Shown: piece after piece, positions 38,627 through 50,006 of the stretch
Layout of the letters: each line of letters opens with the position of its first letter
How positions within the stretch are numbered: the first letter of the stretch is position 1
Assembly: GCA_032690845.1 (NCBI GenBank)
Contig: CM064426.1
Location: forward strand, 46,268,508-46,332,507
Direction: 5' to 3'
Source: Eleusine coracana subsp. coracana
Taxonomy: Eukaryota > Streptophyta > Magnoliopsida > Poales > Poaceae
Length of the DNA: 64,000 nucleotides
The notes under the pieces: generated by a model
The model's database searches: none
What the model was told of the DNA's origin: nothing
Seen by the model: only the letters and a program-made list of their open reading frames with translations
Position numbers and translations under genes: made by a program

Positions 38627-38690
38627 CTACGCGCTCGTGGTCGCAGGAGGTGGTGCAGAGATGTCCTCTGTAGGCTCTGCGCTGGGCTGC

Positions 38691-40082
38691 TGATGAGGAC
38701 ATCACCATGCTGGATACGCGCATATCATGGCCTTCCCCAAGTTACAAGTCATCACCAACTTGGTCGCCGTGTTCGTCTCGGATTCAGCCGATACCCCTTC
38801 ACGGTTTTGATGATATCTCCCACATCCGACGTCCAAACGAGGCGTTCTTTGATGCGTTAGAAAGGGGATGACGACACCGTCATTTTGTTTCTGGTCCTAG
38901 ATCCAGAAGGGTCGTGAGTCATAATGTGTGACCATGACAAGGTGCTGTGCCACCTATTTTGGGCCAACTTGGCCATGTATTGTGTCGGGCCTTAAGCCCA
39001 TGTTGTGGGCACCCCCCTGGTCGCCCCCAACCCTAGGACGCCCTTGGTTCCTACATAAACTCAGTAGCCGCCGTCTTTTAGTTTCAGGTTTTGTTTAGTT
39101 CAGTTTTCTTGAGAGAAACTTGATCGAATTATTGTAATTGTGGCGACAAGTCCTTTTACACTAATCCAGGGCCCCTGTTCTATTTCTACACCACTGTGGC
39201 GATTAGTCCTTTTGTGTTTAGAGCTTGAACCTTTTCTTGTGATTCTCTTCATCCATATTTGCAATTTCAGATTGCATGTTTATCCTCTCTTGCTTGTGTT
39301 CTTGATTTCGCTTGCAGGAACAATCAAGAAGGACTATTGTCGTTGTTTTGCTTGGTGTAACGGTTGCGGTTGCTTGATTGTTCCTGCAAGCAAAATTGAG
39401 AACACAAGCAAGAGAGGATAAACACGCAATCTAAAATTGCAAATATGGATGAAGCAAATAATAAGAAAAGGTTCAAGCTCTGAACACAAAAGGACTAATC
39501 GCCATAGTGGTGTAGAACTAGAACAGGGGCCTTGGATTAGTGTAAAAGGACTTGTCGCCACAGTTACAATTATTCGATCAAGTTTCTCTCAAGAAAACTG
39601 AACTAAACAATAGTGTAAATGGACTTGTCACCACAGTTACAATTATTCGATCAAGTTTCTTTCAAGAAAACTGAACTAAACAAAACCCAAAACTAAAAGA
39701 TGGTGGCTACTAAGTTTATGTAGGAACCAAGGGCATCCTAGTGTTGGGGGCGACCAGGGGGCGCCCACAACATGGGCTTAAGGCCCGACATGATACATGG
39801 CCAAGTTGGCCCAAAATAGGTGGTGCAGCACCTTGTCATGGTCACACATCATGACTCACGACCCTTCTGGATCTAGGACCAGAAACAAAATGACGGCGTC
39901 GTTGTCCCCTTTCCAACGCATCAAAGAACGCCTCATATGGACGTCGGATGTGGGAGATATCATAAAAACCATGAAGGAGTATCGGCTGAATCCGAGACGA
40001 ATGCGGTGACCAAGTTGGTGATGACATGTAACTTGGGGAAGGCCATGATATGCACTTATCCAGCATGGTGATGTCCTCATCA
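38691..40082. mobile_element. Inverted pair of truncated CRM-like LTRs (E2 type) inserted in the E4 ORF
   Basis: The segment starts TGATGAGGACATCACC and ends in its reverse complement. The left arm (38691 to about 39373) is an E2-like LTR in one orientation and the right arm (about 39374-40082) is the same LTR inverted. The arms look about 94 percent identical by eye. Each lacks the last stretch of the LTR (the ATATCTACATCA end), so both outer ends are LTR 5' ends. The turn is near 39365-39375. The right arm has a 73-bp tandem duplication (39538-39610 and 39611-39683). The flanks GCTGC and GCAAC agree at only three of five positions. It could be a product of self-integration or of inverted recombination, or a foldback-like mobile unit. 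Confidence 0.8.
39538..39683. repeat. 73-bp tandem duplication within the right arm
   Basis: Two adjacent 73-bp copies, each beginning TAGTGTAAA(A/T)GGACTTGTC, differ at a few positions. The left arm and the E2 LTRs carry one copy only, so the duplication arose after the inverted structure or in its source. Confidence 0.8.
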
Positions 40083-42374
40083 GCAACTCCTGCGGTGGAT
40101 CCTGCTATGCTCCCTAAGCCTGTGCCACCTAAGCATCTAGCTGCTCAAAGGAACCAAGGTCTACATGCGACTCAGACCCACTGTCCTGTGCTGCTGGAGT
40201 GACCATGGCAGCCTCCTCAGCTGAGGTCTAGAGAAGTAAGAGGTCTACCACGTTCTGCTGTGAGAAACCTCCACGGACAAGATGCTCTGCTACCTGTGGT
40301 GTGAGTGTGCTGACCGTAGCAATCGGAAGGGTAACTGTAGCTATCTCTGGGGTGGCCTGAGAGTCTGCACGAGTGGTGGTCACAACGTAAGAGAACAGAC
40401 TCCTGACCGGTACGTGCTGTGAGGTGGAGGGTCCAGCTATCTATGAAGTAGAAGAGTGTGAGGGAGACATGAACAGTGCTGACATTGAGAAGGCTTACAC
40501 GGGAGAGAACTATGCTGAAGAAAGTGTCTGTCCTGCTCCCCCTGTCGGTAGAACCCCTGAAAGTGACAATCCGCTGGACTATGCTATCATCAAAGCTATG
40601 AAGGGTCCTGGCTGAGTCGGCAGTTGCTAGAAGTGAAGTGGCACTGAAGGCTCTGGCTGCTGACTGTCCTATCTCTGGGTCATCGTTGTCACCTGTGTCA
40701 ATAGAGCAGTAAGTAGTGCAGACTGCTGCCTCTGAAGCTCTACCTAACCTCTGATGACCTCCATCATCTGTTATCTGTCCTTCGAGACACTCTGAATAAA
40801 CTCTCCAAGCCGTCCTGCAAGTGCTGCCATAGTGATAGCATCCTCAGACTGTGAACCCATTGGCTGGGAAGGTACTCCTGTGCTGGCTGACTCACGAACC
40901 ACCGTCTCTGGCTAAGCTGCCTGCTCAAGTGGTGCTGGCGATGACTCCTGCTCCTCCTCTCCTGTCTGCTGGCTAGAGGCTGGCTGTGAACCCCTGGGGA
41001 CTCTAGGTGCATAGTTGGTGGTCACCCCAGGGAAAGCCTTGTACTTGTCCTCAGTCACTAGGCCCATCCTCCTTAAGAGATAGCAGATATAGGGACCATA
41101 CACCAAGTGACGGCCTCCAACCCTCTCACAGTTCACCTCCTCCATCTCTCCAATTAGAAGGTCTACCAAGTCAAATGGCCGCCTCCTCATAATAGCAGCT
41201 ACAGCCCACTGGTGGAGAAGTGTGAACTCCTCTCTATAGCCAAACCTAGGGATGATAGTCCTGGTGACTATCGCTCTCACCACCTTGGCCTCCGTAGTGA
41301 GTCTCGTAGGCCCTCTATCAAACCCTGGTGTGTGCGGTGGTGGAAAGGCAATCGACACCATCTCGTATGTAGGCATCTTCCCTCCCTGAGGTCTGCGGGG
41401 TGGTGCTAGTGTACCATAGGCACTCCTGTAAAGTAGGAAGTCTGTAGATAGGAGTCCTAGGTTATGGATCAAATCCTGTCGAGTCACACGTTGTGGCTGC
41501 CCTTTGAACAAAAACCAGAACTCTGAGCGATCCCTGGCAACCCACAGTGTGGCATAGAACTCTAGCACCACATCCTCTCTGTATCTGTGTGTGGAGCAGT
41601 AACCAGCTCTGCTAGTCCTGGCAAGTACGTGAAGTACTGCTCCATGTCTATGCTGGTGGCCCTCCTCATGGCCTCGTATGTCATGTATTGTTGCGGCACA
41701 AAGAGTCTGTCCTTACCTCTCAAGCCAAGGTAACGTCTCATACCCTCTCTGATCCTCCTCTGGAGGCCTGTCTAGTACCTCTCTCTAGTAACGGGGTCTC
41801 TGGGGACTGGAACCCACTGCTTGAAGGGTATCAAGTGAAGCGCCTTAAGGTCCTTTGCAGGAACCCTAAGGATGTATGGCTCTCCGACTATCTGTACCAG
41901 TCTCTGCAGCCTCCTCGTGCACACTACACAGGTGCACCTCGGGTCTCCTGCCCGGTGAGCTGTCCTCTGGGAAATAGTTTACTCAGCCTCCTCAGTCTCC
42001 TCAACCTCTAGCTCCTCAGACTCAGACTCTAAGGTTTCCTCCTCAGACTCCTGCTACTTGGAGGATCCCTGCTCCACAGTTCTCGACGACCTGTCCTGAT
42101 GAGAAGCCAGAGTACGCTGCGGCCACAGTGGCGTAACAACTCCAACAGCCAGGGGTGCTGTCCTTTGCCTGGTGCTCCTCCTCAAGCCCTGTGTCTCTGC
42201 TGACCGATCAAGGATCAAGCGAGAACCAGGTGTCCTGTGTGACTGCTCCATGGCATCCAGGTGCCTGCCAAGTCGTCTGGCCCTCTCTGACTCTGGGTCC
42301 AGTCTCGGTCTCTTCTTGCTTTTAGGCTTCTCAGGCATCTTCCCCTTTCCCTTATCCTGACATGATCCTACCAT

Positions 42375-44407
42375 CTGACTGCTGCTGCAAACTGCTGTCA
42401 CTGCACGGACGTAGGTATAGACAAGATAAGCATAGAGTCCTAGTACATCTATAAGCAAAGCACCGCTAGGAAAGAATACGCATTAGAAATCCTAGCACTG
42501 AATAAAGGACATGATCACTAGGCAAATATGCAAAGTAACAATAGTGATCATCGACTATTATGTGGCTGGTGCGAGTCATCTAGTGTACAGTCAGAATAAT
42601 GGCAATTAATTCTAACTGTAGACTAGACAGGAGGCAAACCCTAGTCATGCAATTAACAGATAAGCAGGAATTCAATTGCATCCTAGGTTGAGCTAATTAA
42701 TTAATTAATGCAACCAAAGATGGGAATTAGTACTAATTGCGTCAACTAACTAATTACTTGAATTTAGGGCATGTATCGGTGAATGGAGGATACTGTCAAT
42801 ACCCTGGGAGAGGAATCCAACATGCCGAGAAGGACGAACACCGTGGAATGTGCTCCGATCTCCAGAAAGATTGGAGTTTTGAGGACGTCGGCAAAGGAGA
42901 AGGGCAAGTCTTGCCCTAGTAAGAGTGGAGCTTGGCTCTGGGCTGCCTAGGCGCGCGCGCTCAAGGGAGAGGGGTAGGGCGGCGGTGTGAGAACAATGGC
43001 GGCGCTGCTGCTCAGCGGTGATAGGCGGCAAAGTACGCGGCGACGAGGTTAAGGCGGTGGCAGCTTTGCTGTCTGCGGCACGGGGGCGGCTCAGTTGTGG
43101 GCGTGGCCAGGGGCGGTGGCGTCAGCGGCGGCCCTGCTACAGGCGAGCGGGGGTGAGGTGACCGCACGGCAGCTCGGCTGGCGTCAACGATGGTGGAATC
43201 AGCGGAAAGAGGGGGCAGTAGTGTGAACTCGGCGTCAACTCGAGCGAGGAAGAATCCAAATTGGCTCTGACCTATTTTGACATAGGTCAAAAATATATCG
43301 GACGGCCGAGATCAACTGAGGAACACATCAACGGCTCAGATCGGAAGCTGCATCGCGCGATCAACTCGAGTGACTGGACAGTATGGTCTCTGGACCGGAC
43401 GGTCCGATCTGCTTTGGGTCTGCTGGCATACCATACAGACCGAATGGTACGGTCACTAGGACCGTTCGGTCTGTTCTCTACGACCAGACTCTCCAAAACA
43501 CTGTGCCCATGGGCACTGACCGGACTGTACGGTCCGAAGATCGGACTGTATGGTCACTATCAAATTTTCGCTGAATCAAAGAATTTCTCTATTCTCCAAG
43601 TGTCCTCACCAAACACACAATAAAACACTACACTTGGAATATAGAGGGAACTCTCAAACACTCATTTTCAAATAGTGGCACTCTATGGCCATTATAATTT
43701 TCATAAATGCCAAATGAAAGATTGAGAAAATAAGAACCAAGGCAATAAAGAACCAAATGGATATGTATGAGCCTTAGTCCATGAACCGCGTGAGTAGATT
43801 TAACCTCGGAGTTCAGAAGAGCTTGCTCAATGGGCATGAAGTACAATCCTTTCTTTTCGTCACACTTATGGAGATGCAATCTCATATAGAGCATGAGGCA
43901 CAAATATCTCCAAATGAGACAAGCCTCCTTTGTGTTTCCTATATTTTGCATGCAACAAGCATTTTACATATGCAATGAAGGTAAACATGCCATGTGAATG
44001 CAAGAATATTAGAAACAAGACACAAAGGAAACCTAACAATGTCAAGTTTGAACCCCTCTCAAGCTTACTCACTATAAGCCACACCCTTGTCTTGAGAGAA
44101 TCCAAACCACCATCTCAAGCACTCCCCCTTGCTTATAGCTATCTTGAGTGGGTTAGACATAGACTAATTTTTATGTGTTTTTCTTTTAGTTATTTACACA
44201 TGCATGGATGCAAAGCATACTAGTCACAAAAGGGGTCCTAATTGCCATGCAATGCAAGAGAAAGAAAAACACACTACAACTACCAAGAACAAAACAAAAC
44301 GAACACGGTTACCTCCCTCATGAGTAGATAGGTCATTGAGGTCCATGTCACTTGTGGTGGACTTCACATGATCTTTATGAAGGCACTCGGTCCACCACCA
44401 CCACCAT
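42375..44407 (-). other. E4 spacer between gag and the extra ORF
   Basis: Two kilobases without a recognisable gene. 42840-43250 is GC-rich with short frames on both strands. 43376-43566 has a second cluster of CCGG-centred palindromes like those in the LTR. 43620-44330 is AT-rich. No pol motif was found on either strand, so this is where pol would be expected in an autonomous Sirevirus. Confidence 0.6.
43376..43566. repeat. Internal cluster of CCGG-centred palindromes in E4
   Basis: Repeated, degenerate copies around GACCGGACTGTACGGTC and GGACCGGACGGTCC lie in the interior, matching the palindrome type of the E4 LTRs. An internal copy may derive from LTR sequence or from a captured fragment. 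Confidence 0.6.
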
Positions 44408-46408
44408 CTAGGCCTTGTTCTTGGGCACCCACTTGTACATAGCTGATCTCTCAAGATCAACAATGCACTTAGGCACCCATATGCTCTTGACCTTTCACTT
44501 CTTGTTTGATGGTCCCAAAGCCTTGGCTTTCACCTTGCCATCCTTGTTCCTAAAAAGCTTGAAATGGATGTTCTCATGGAACAAGTTAGCATTAGGTAAA
44601 GCAGTGGAACTTGTTACCCTTGGACAATCCTTGGTGGCGTGGCCATCCTTGCAACACCTCTTGCAATAGTAGTCGTTGGTGAGTAGGGGCTTGATCCCTT
44701 CGGGAATGGAGTCACTCATCCTGATGATGTCAATGGCGGTGGGATATGAGCCAAGTCCCTGGTGGGAGACGTTGTTCACAAGATTCCTTCCAAGAATCTC
44801 CTTGTGAATGGCTCTACCACATGTAAGCCTCTCGAAGCCATCCATCACCATCTTCCTCTCTTCCTTGAGCTTGTGATATTCCTTCAAAACAAGTGGCTCA
44901 AGAGAAGAAACCTCAACCGAGGTGGTTAGTTCATCACACATAGTAGAAGCATTGCTCTTTGATGAACAAGAGGAGGGAGTGGCAAGGTTCTCAACATTGA
45001 TGGCCTCAAAACTAATCTCAAGGGCCTTGTACTTCTCATGAAGCTCTACATGATCATCCTTGAGTTTGTCATAACTCTTGTTTAGGGAATCATGAGATAT
45101 GACAAGGTCCTTGAGCTCACTCTCAAGCTCACCAACACGATCCTTAGCCAACTTACACTATTTTCTTACCACATCCAACATTTTGGATTTCTTGACGGTG
45201 ATGTCGCGAGCTTGCTCAAGCATACTCAACAATTCAGCACAAGTGCGCTCCTCGTCATCGCTGTCATCTACTCTCATCCTCACTCTCCCCAAGTTGGCTC
45301 AGAGCCATAAGGCACGTGGGAGGAGGAAGGAGAGCACGTGGTGATGTGGTCTTGATCATGGCTAGGATGACCACTTCTTCATCACTTGAGGAGATGGACT
45401 CATCAATTGAGTTGTCGCTTGTCAACTCCCTCACAAGTGCCTTGCGAGAGAACTTCTTCTTGTAGTCTTGGGGCTTGCCTTTGCCCTTGGACTTGTCTTT
45501 GTTAAAGACTCTCTTCTTCTTTTGCTTGGCTCTGAGGTCTTCTTCTTCTTCACTTGAATCTTTTGACTTGAATGCTTCTCTCTTGGGCTTTGGGCACTCA
45601 CGAACAAAGTGATTGTTCGAGCCACAATTGAAACACTTGCCCCGGAACTTGGAAGTGAACTTGTTCCTGAAGGTCTTCATTTTCTTCATGAGAAGAGACA
45701 AGTCCTCGGTCAAGTCACCCTCATCATCATCTTCATCTTCATCATCGGTGTCCACCTTCTTCTTGCCTTTCTTGCTCTTGCTTGATTCTTGCTTGTCAGC
45801 TTATAGAGCAAGGTTTGATGGTTGAGGATCATCCATCCCTAGCTGGTAGCTCTCGAAGGCGGTGATCTTGCCAAGTACATCCTTCATGGTCTTGGTCTTG
45901 AGGTCACTCTGCAAGATGTATGTGATGATGGACTCATACTTGGGGTCTTTGAAAAGCCTCAAGAATCTTCTGATGACCTCCACGGGCTTGAGCTTGAAAT
46001 CATCCCCAAGTGCATTGATCTCCTCCACTAGCACATAAAAACGAGAATACACAACATTAGCTCTCTCATGTGGCAATCTAGCAAAGTTATCATACTTGTT
46101 CTTCACCACATAGTATCATTCCTCTTTGACATCACTAGTACCCTCGTGGATACTCTGAATCTTAGTCCAAACACCGTGTGCTATCAAACTAGCATCCAAT
46201 CTAGCAAACACATCCTTGGAGATGCATGAGAACAAAGCATTCTTGGCCTTAGAGTTGTTCTTAATGAAGTCAGGCTGCACAAGGTTAGCATCCACATAAG
46301 ACTCATGGGTCACCGTCCATATCTCTGGATCAAGGGACTCAAGGTAGGCTTCCAATACCCAAAGTCCTCCCCATCAAATATGGGAACACTCCCCACCTTT
46401 CCCGGCAT
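44408..46408 (-). pseudogene. E4 Sirevirus-type gag, broken
   Basis: The start is the ATG at 46408-46406 (MPGKVGSVPIFDGEDF), shortly after the PBS. The N-terminal region includes SLDPEIWTV and KNALFSCISKDVF, typical of copia Gag. The first zinc knuckle C-FNCGSNNHFVRE-C is at about 45593-45635. A charged, probably coiled-coil region follows (ELESELKDLVISHDSLNKSY, 45150-44900). A second knuckle C-KRC-CKDGHATKDC lies near 44620-44672, and the C-terminus has the WVPK motif twice and ends at 44408. Two CCHC knuckles plus a coiled coil are the Sirevirus Gag layout. Breaks: a one-base frameshift near 46350, TGA at about 46118 (Arg CGA expected), TAA near 45803, a frameshift near 45270, a stop near 45160 and TGA near 44495. 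Confidence 0.85.
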
Positions 46409-46445
46409 CCTTACTCAAGGCGGTGAAGCCTCAAATTGAGCACTT

Positions 46446-46459
46446 GGCTCTGATACAAA
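46446..46459 (-). promoter_or_regulatory. E4 primer binding site (degenerate initiator Met tRNA type)
   Basis: The minus strand reads TTTGTATCAGAGCC next to the 5' LTR; the standard site would be TTGGTATCAGAGCC. One mismatch lies at the second base of the primer. Confidence 0.75.
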
Positions 46460-46460
46460 T

Positions 46461-48144
46461 TGTAGGGACTGAAGGCCTACCGAGAGGGAGGGGGGTCGGT
46501 AGCCGACTGCGAATCCAAATACTTTAGTTTCACACTTCTAAAAACCTAACAAATCATTGCAACCAAAACAATTCTAGTAGGCCAAGACCCTACACATGCT
46601 AGTGTTGATGATGCAAAGCAAAGCGCGAAAGCTAAACACAGTAGCCTATGCAAGCCACAAGTCACCCTATCACTAGAGCATACAATTACGGAATAATAAA
46701 GAGAGGGTCAAGGAAAGCTCATGGGTTTTTTTCCCGAGGTCTCAGAAGGATGGCGCATTCCCCTACTCCTCGTTGGACCACTCCTGTCAGAGTCCCGGTC
46801 CCTCCCGCCACCAAGTGGAGTTCTCGCCCACGAGCCCGCAATCACTCCTCGAGTGAAGACACGGTGTGCATCACCGTTGCACAAAGAACAAGCTCTCCTC
46901 CCTCGAGAACTTGTCGAACTCCCCAAGCCGGCACGGATGCTCACTATTGATGCCTCTTCCAACGGCGGGCTCAAACCGTGTACAAACTTGTGATGGCCCT
47001 CACAACCAATCACGATAGGCTCGATCACCGATACCTAACTGGTCTAGGTCTCACCATAGACCAAGAGTAACAACCTAGATCACACCCTCAAGGACACCCT
47101 AGCCTTAGATGTGCAAGATTACTCCATGTTACTCTCACTAGCACTCTCAAGATATCCAATATCCTCTCCTAGTGCTCTCCTCTTTTCCTCTTGGACCTTA
47201 CCAATTATCCTCAGGTATTCCACTAGCCAAGAGAGGTCTCAAAGACCCCAGCAACAAAGTTATATAGGCTCCCAACCTCAAACTAGTCGTTGCTCCACGA
47301 AATTGCCTTTCTAGACACACTGACAGGACTATCCGGTCACTGCCTGATTGGACTGTCTGGTCACTTTGGTAACAGCTCTCCCAGTCGTTGGCTTCCCTGT
47401 CCAGGCAAGATCCTGTACTGACCAGACTGTCGGTCACTGGACCAGACCGTCCGGTCCACTTTCTCTCTCCATTCCAGGAGGGAAAGCGCATCCTATCTGC
47501 CATTCCTGCACTCCTACTGACTGGACTGTGCGGTCAGCAGACCGGACCATCTGGTCTGTATGGAGTCTCCTGCAAACAGAGTCCTTGCTCCTCGCGCTAA
47601 GTCCTAGAATAATCGACATAGTGACCGTACAGTCCGGTCACCTCTGACCCCTCTGTCCGGTCACTACGTCCAGAAGCTGAAACTTGTTGTCCTTGCTTGA
47701 CATTGTTTCCCGGCTTCTCCAAACAGCTCCTTGGCTTCTCCACTATCAACTAGTGCCTGTGATTTCACCGAGCAACCTTGCACATCACCGACTAGACATG
47801 ACCTAAGAGAATGATCTAGACCCCCTTGATAGTCCAGTTTTCCTATGGACTCAAAGCCTAACAACTAGACAAGTGTACCAAACACTTGCTCCATAGCTTG
47901 TTCTCCATTTTGATCCATCTCCATCAACCCTTGGACTCCATCAAGCTCATCAAGCCTCCATGCTTATGGTCATCGTCATCAATTGCCAAGGCAACCATCA
48001 TACATAGATTTGTAGTAGGGTTTAATGAGGGTTCCTGCATAGACAACACTCATTTAGATATTAGCCCACAATTTCATAATTGTCATCTATCACCAAAACA
48101 TTCATACCTTGGGGATTCCATCATCAATGGTCATAAAGCTTATA
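46461..48144 (-). repeat. E4 5' LTR, uninterrupted 1684 bp
   Basis: It starts TGTAGGGACTGAAGG at 46461 next to the PBS and ends AAGCTTATA at 48144, followed by GAGTG and satellite. It shows the empty site of E3 at about 46905 and contains the second LTR copy of the palindrome cluster (47325-47660). Confidence 0.92.
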
Positions 48145-50006
48145 GAGTGGTTCGAGCTTGGCTCATCTTAGAGGAGTGGTTCGAGCTTTGTTCATCCAAA
48201 CGAAATGGTTAGAGTTTGGTTCATCTTAATGGTGTGGTTCAAACATGGTTCATCTTAATGGTCCGGTTGGAGCTATGTTCGTCTTAGCGGAGTAGTTGGA
48301 GACTGGTTCATCTTAACTAAGTTGTTTGAGCATGCTACAACGCAATCAAAGTGTGTTTGTTTATTTTCCTTCACGTCTTATCTAGTGGTTCAAACTTGGT
48401 TCATCTTAACAAAGTGGTTCAAGTTTGGTTCATCCTAACATAGTCGTTCGAGCTTGGTTCAACTTAACAGAGTGGTTCGAGCTTGGTTCATCTTAATAGT
48501 GCGGTTCAAACTTGGTTCATCTTAACAGAGTGGTTCGAGGATTGTTCACCTTAACAGAGTGGATCAAGCAAGTTACAATGCAATCAAAGAGTGTTTGTCT
48601 ATATTCCTTCGTGTCTTACATAGTGCTTCAAACTTGGTTCATCTTAATGGAGTGGTTCGTGGTTGCTTCATCTTAACGGGGCAGTTCAAGCTTGGTTCAT
48701 CTTAACAATGTGGTTCGGGCTTGGTTTATCTTAGTGGATTGGTTCAAGTATGATTCATCTTAACGGAGTGGTTCAGTCATGGTTCATCATAAAGAAGTGT
48801 TCGAGCAAGGTTTACCCTAATAGAGTGTTCAAATGGTTCATCCGAATGGTGTGGTTTAATCCTGGTTCATCTTAACAGAGTGCATTAAGCATGTGACAAT
48901 GCAATCAAAGTGTGCTTGTCATTGTTCCTTCACGTCTTACTTAGTTCTTCAAACATGGTTCATCATGACAAAGTGGTTTGAGCTTGGTTCATCTTAACGG
49001 AGTGGTTCAAGGTTGCTTCATCTTAATGGGGTGGTTCAATCTTGGTTCATCTTAACAAAGTGGTTCTAGCACAGTTTATCTTAACCGAGTGGTTTGAGTT
49101 TGGTTTGTCTCAACGGAGTGGGTTGAGCATGGTTTATTGTAACGGACTTTTTGAGCATGGTTCAAGCCTGGTTCATCTTAATGAAGTGGATCAAGCATGC
49201 TACAACACAACAAAAGTGTGTTTGTTCGTGATCCTTTATTTCTTAATTAGTTTTTTCAAACTTGGTTCATCATGACAAAAGTGGTTCGAGCTTGGTTTAT
49301 CTTAACAGAGTGGTTCGAGCTTGGTTCGTCATAACGGAGTGGTTCGAACTTCATTTATCTTAACGGAGTGGTTCGAGCATGATTCATCATAATGTAGTGG
49401 TTCGAGCTTTATTCATCAAAACAAAATGGTTCGAGTTTGATTCACCTTAATGGTGTGCTTAAAACTTGGTTCATCTTAATGGTCTGGTTGGGGCTATGCT
49501 CATCTTAGCTGAGTAGTTCGAGACTGGTTCATCTTAACTAAGTTGTTTGAGCATGCTATAACACAATCAAAGTGTGTTTTTTATGTTCCTTCATGTCTTA
49601 TGTAGTGGTTCAAACTTGGTTCATCTTAACAAAGTGGTTCAAGTTTGGTTCATACTAACATAGTTGTTCGAGCTTGGTTCAACTTAACGGAGTGGTTCGA
49701 GCTTCGTTCATCTTAATGGTGTGGTTCAAACATGGTTCATCTTAACAGAGTGGTTCGAGGCTTATTCATCTTAATGGAGTGGTTGAAGCATGCTACAATT
49801 CAATCAAAGTGTGTTTGTTTGCGTTCCTTCATGTCTTATGTAGTGGTTCAAACTTGGTTCATGTAAACAAAGTAGTTCGAGCTTGGTTCATCTTAATGGA
49901 ATGGTTCGTGGTTGCTTCATCTTAACAAGGCAGTCCGAGCTTGGTTCATCTTAACAAAGTGGTTCGAGCTTGGTTTATCTTAATGGAGTGGTTCGAGTAT
50001 GGTTTG
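48145..50006. repeat. 29-bp satellite array, segment C
   Basis: The array continues in phase with segment B across E4. Higher-order landmarks at 48261 and 49482 give a unit of about 1221 bp, and 64-bp blocks lie near 48338, 48573, 48893, 49198, 49556 and 49793. It ends where E5 begins. Confidence 0.92.

Larger units (their letters stand above)
38627..42374 (-). pseudogene. E4 extra ORF of unknown function, non-retroviral, interrupted
   Basis: On the minus strand a protein frame starts with MVGSCQDKGKGKMPEKPKSK, a basic, nuclear-signal-like N-terminus. An acidic Glu-rich stretch follows (about 42050-42000). A folded-looking central part (41571-40912) contains VLEFYATLWVARDRSEF, VTRQDLIHNLGL, YREEFTLLHQWAVAAIMRRR and VYGPYICYLLRRMGL. 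A Gln-rich, possibly coiled-coil tail follows. I do not recognise it firmly. It resembles the additional ORFs carried by some non-autonomous grass retroelements and has none of the RT, integrase or protease motifs. It has a TAG at about 42056, a frameshift near 41590-41600, several TAG stops where Gln would fit (about 40917-40665), and is cut by the inverted LTR pair at 38691-40082. The last stop is at 38629-38627. Confidence 0.6.
18986..48144 (-). mobile_element. E4: Sirevirus-like Ty1/copia element without pol, host of nested insertions E3, E2 and the inverted LTR pair
   Basis: The element lies between 5-bp satellite duplications GAGTG (18981-18985 and 48145-48149). Its left LTR is split (18986-19430 plus 36739-37992) by E3; the right LTR is 46461-48144. 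Plus-strand ends are TGTAAGG... and ...AAGCTTATA, so the minus-strand LTR reads TA...CA instead of TG...CA. Reading on the minus strand: 5' LTR, PBS, Sirevirus-type gag with two zinc knuckles, about 2 kb of unexplained DNA, an ORF of non-retroviral appearance, G-rich tracts, PPT, 3' LTR. No RT, RNase H or integrase sequence was found, so it is non-autonomous. Its own length without inserts is about 10.5 kb. Confidence 0.85.

Noticed and set aside
38691..40082. Reading the inverted pair as a DNA transposon with terminal inverted repeats
   Set aside because: The arms are recognisable CRM-like LTR sequence and no transposase or clean duplication is present; a secondary mobile use of the structure is left open as a finding.
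42750..43290. Pro/Ala-rich frames on the minus strand in E4
   Set aside because: GC-rich composition, no recognisable motif, and no continuation into the gag or extra ORF frames.
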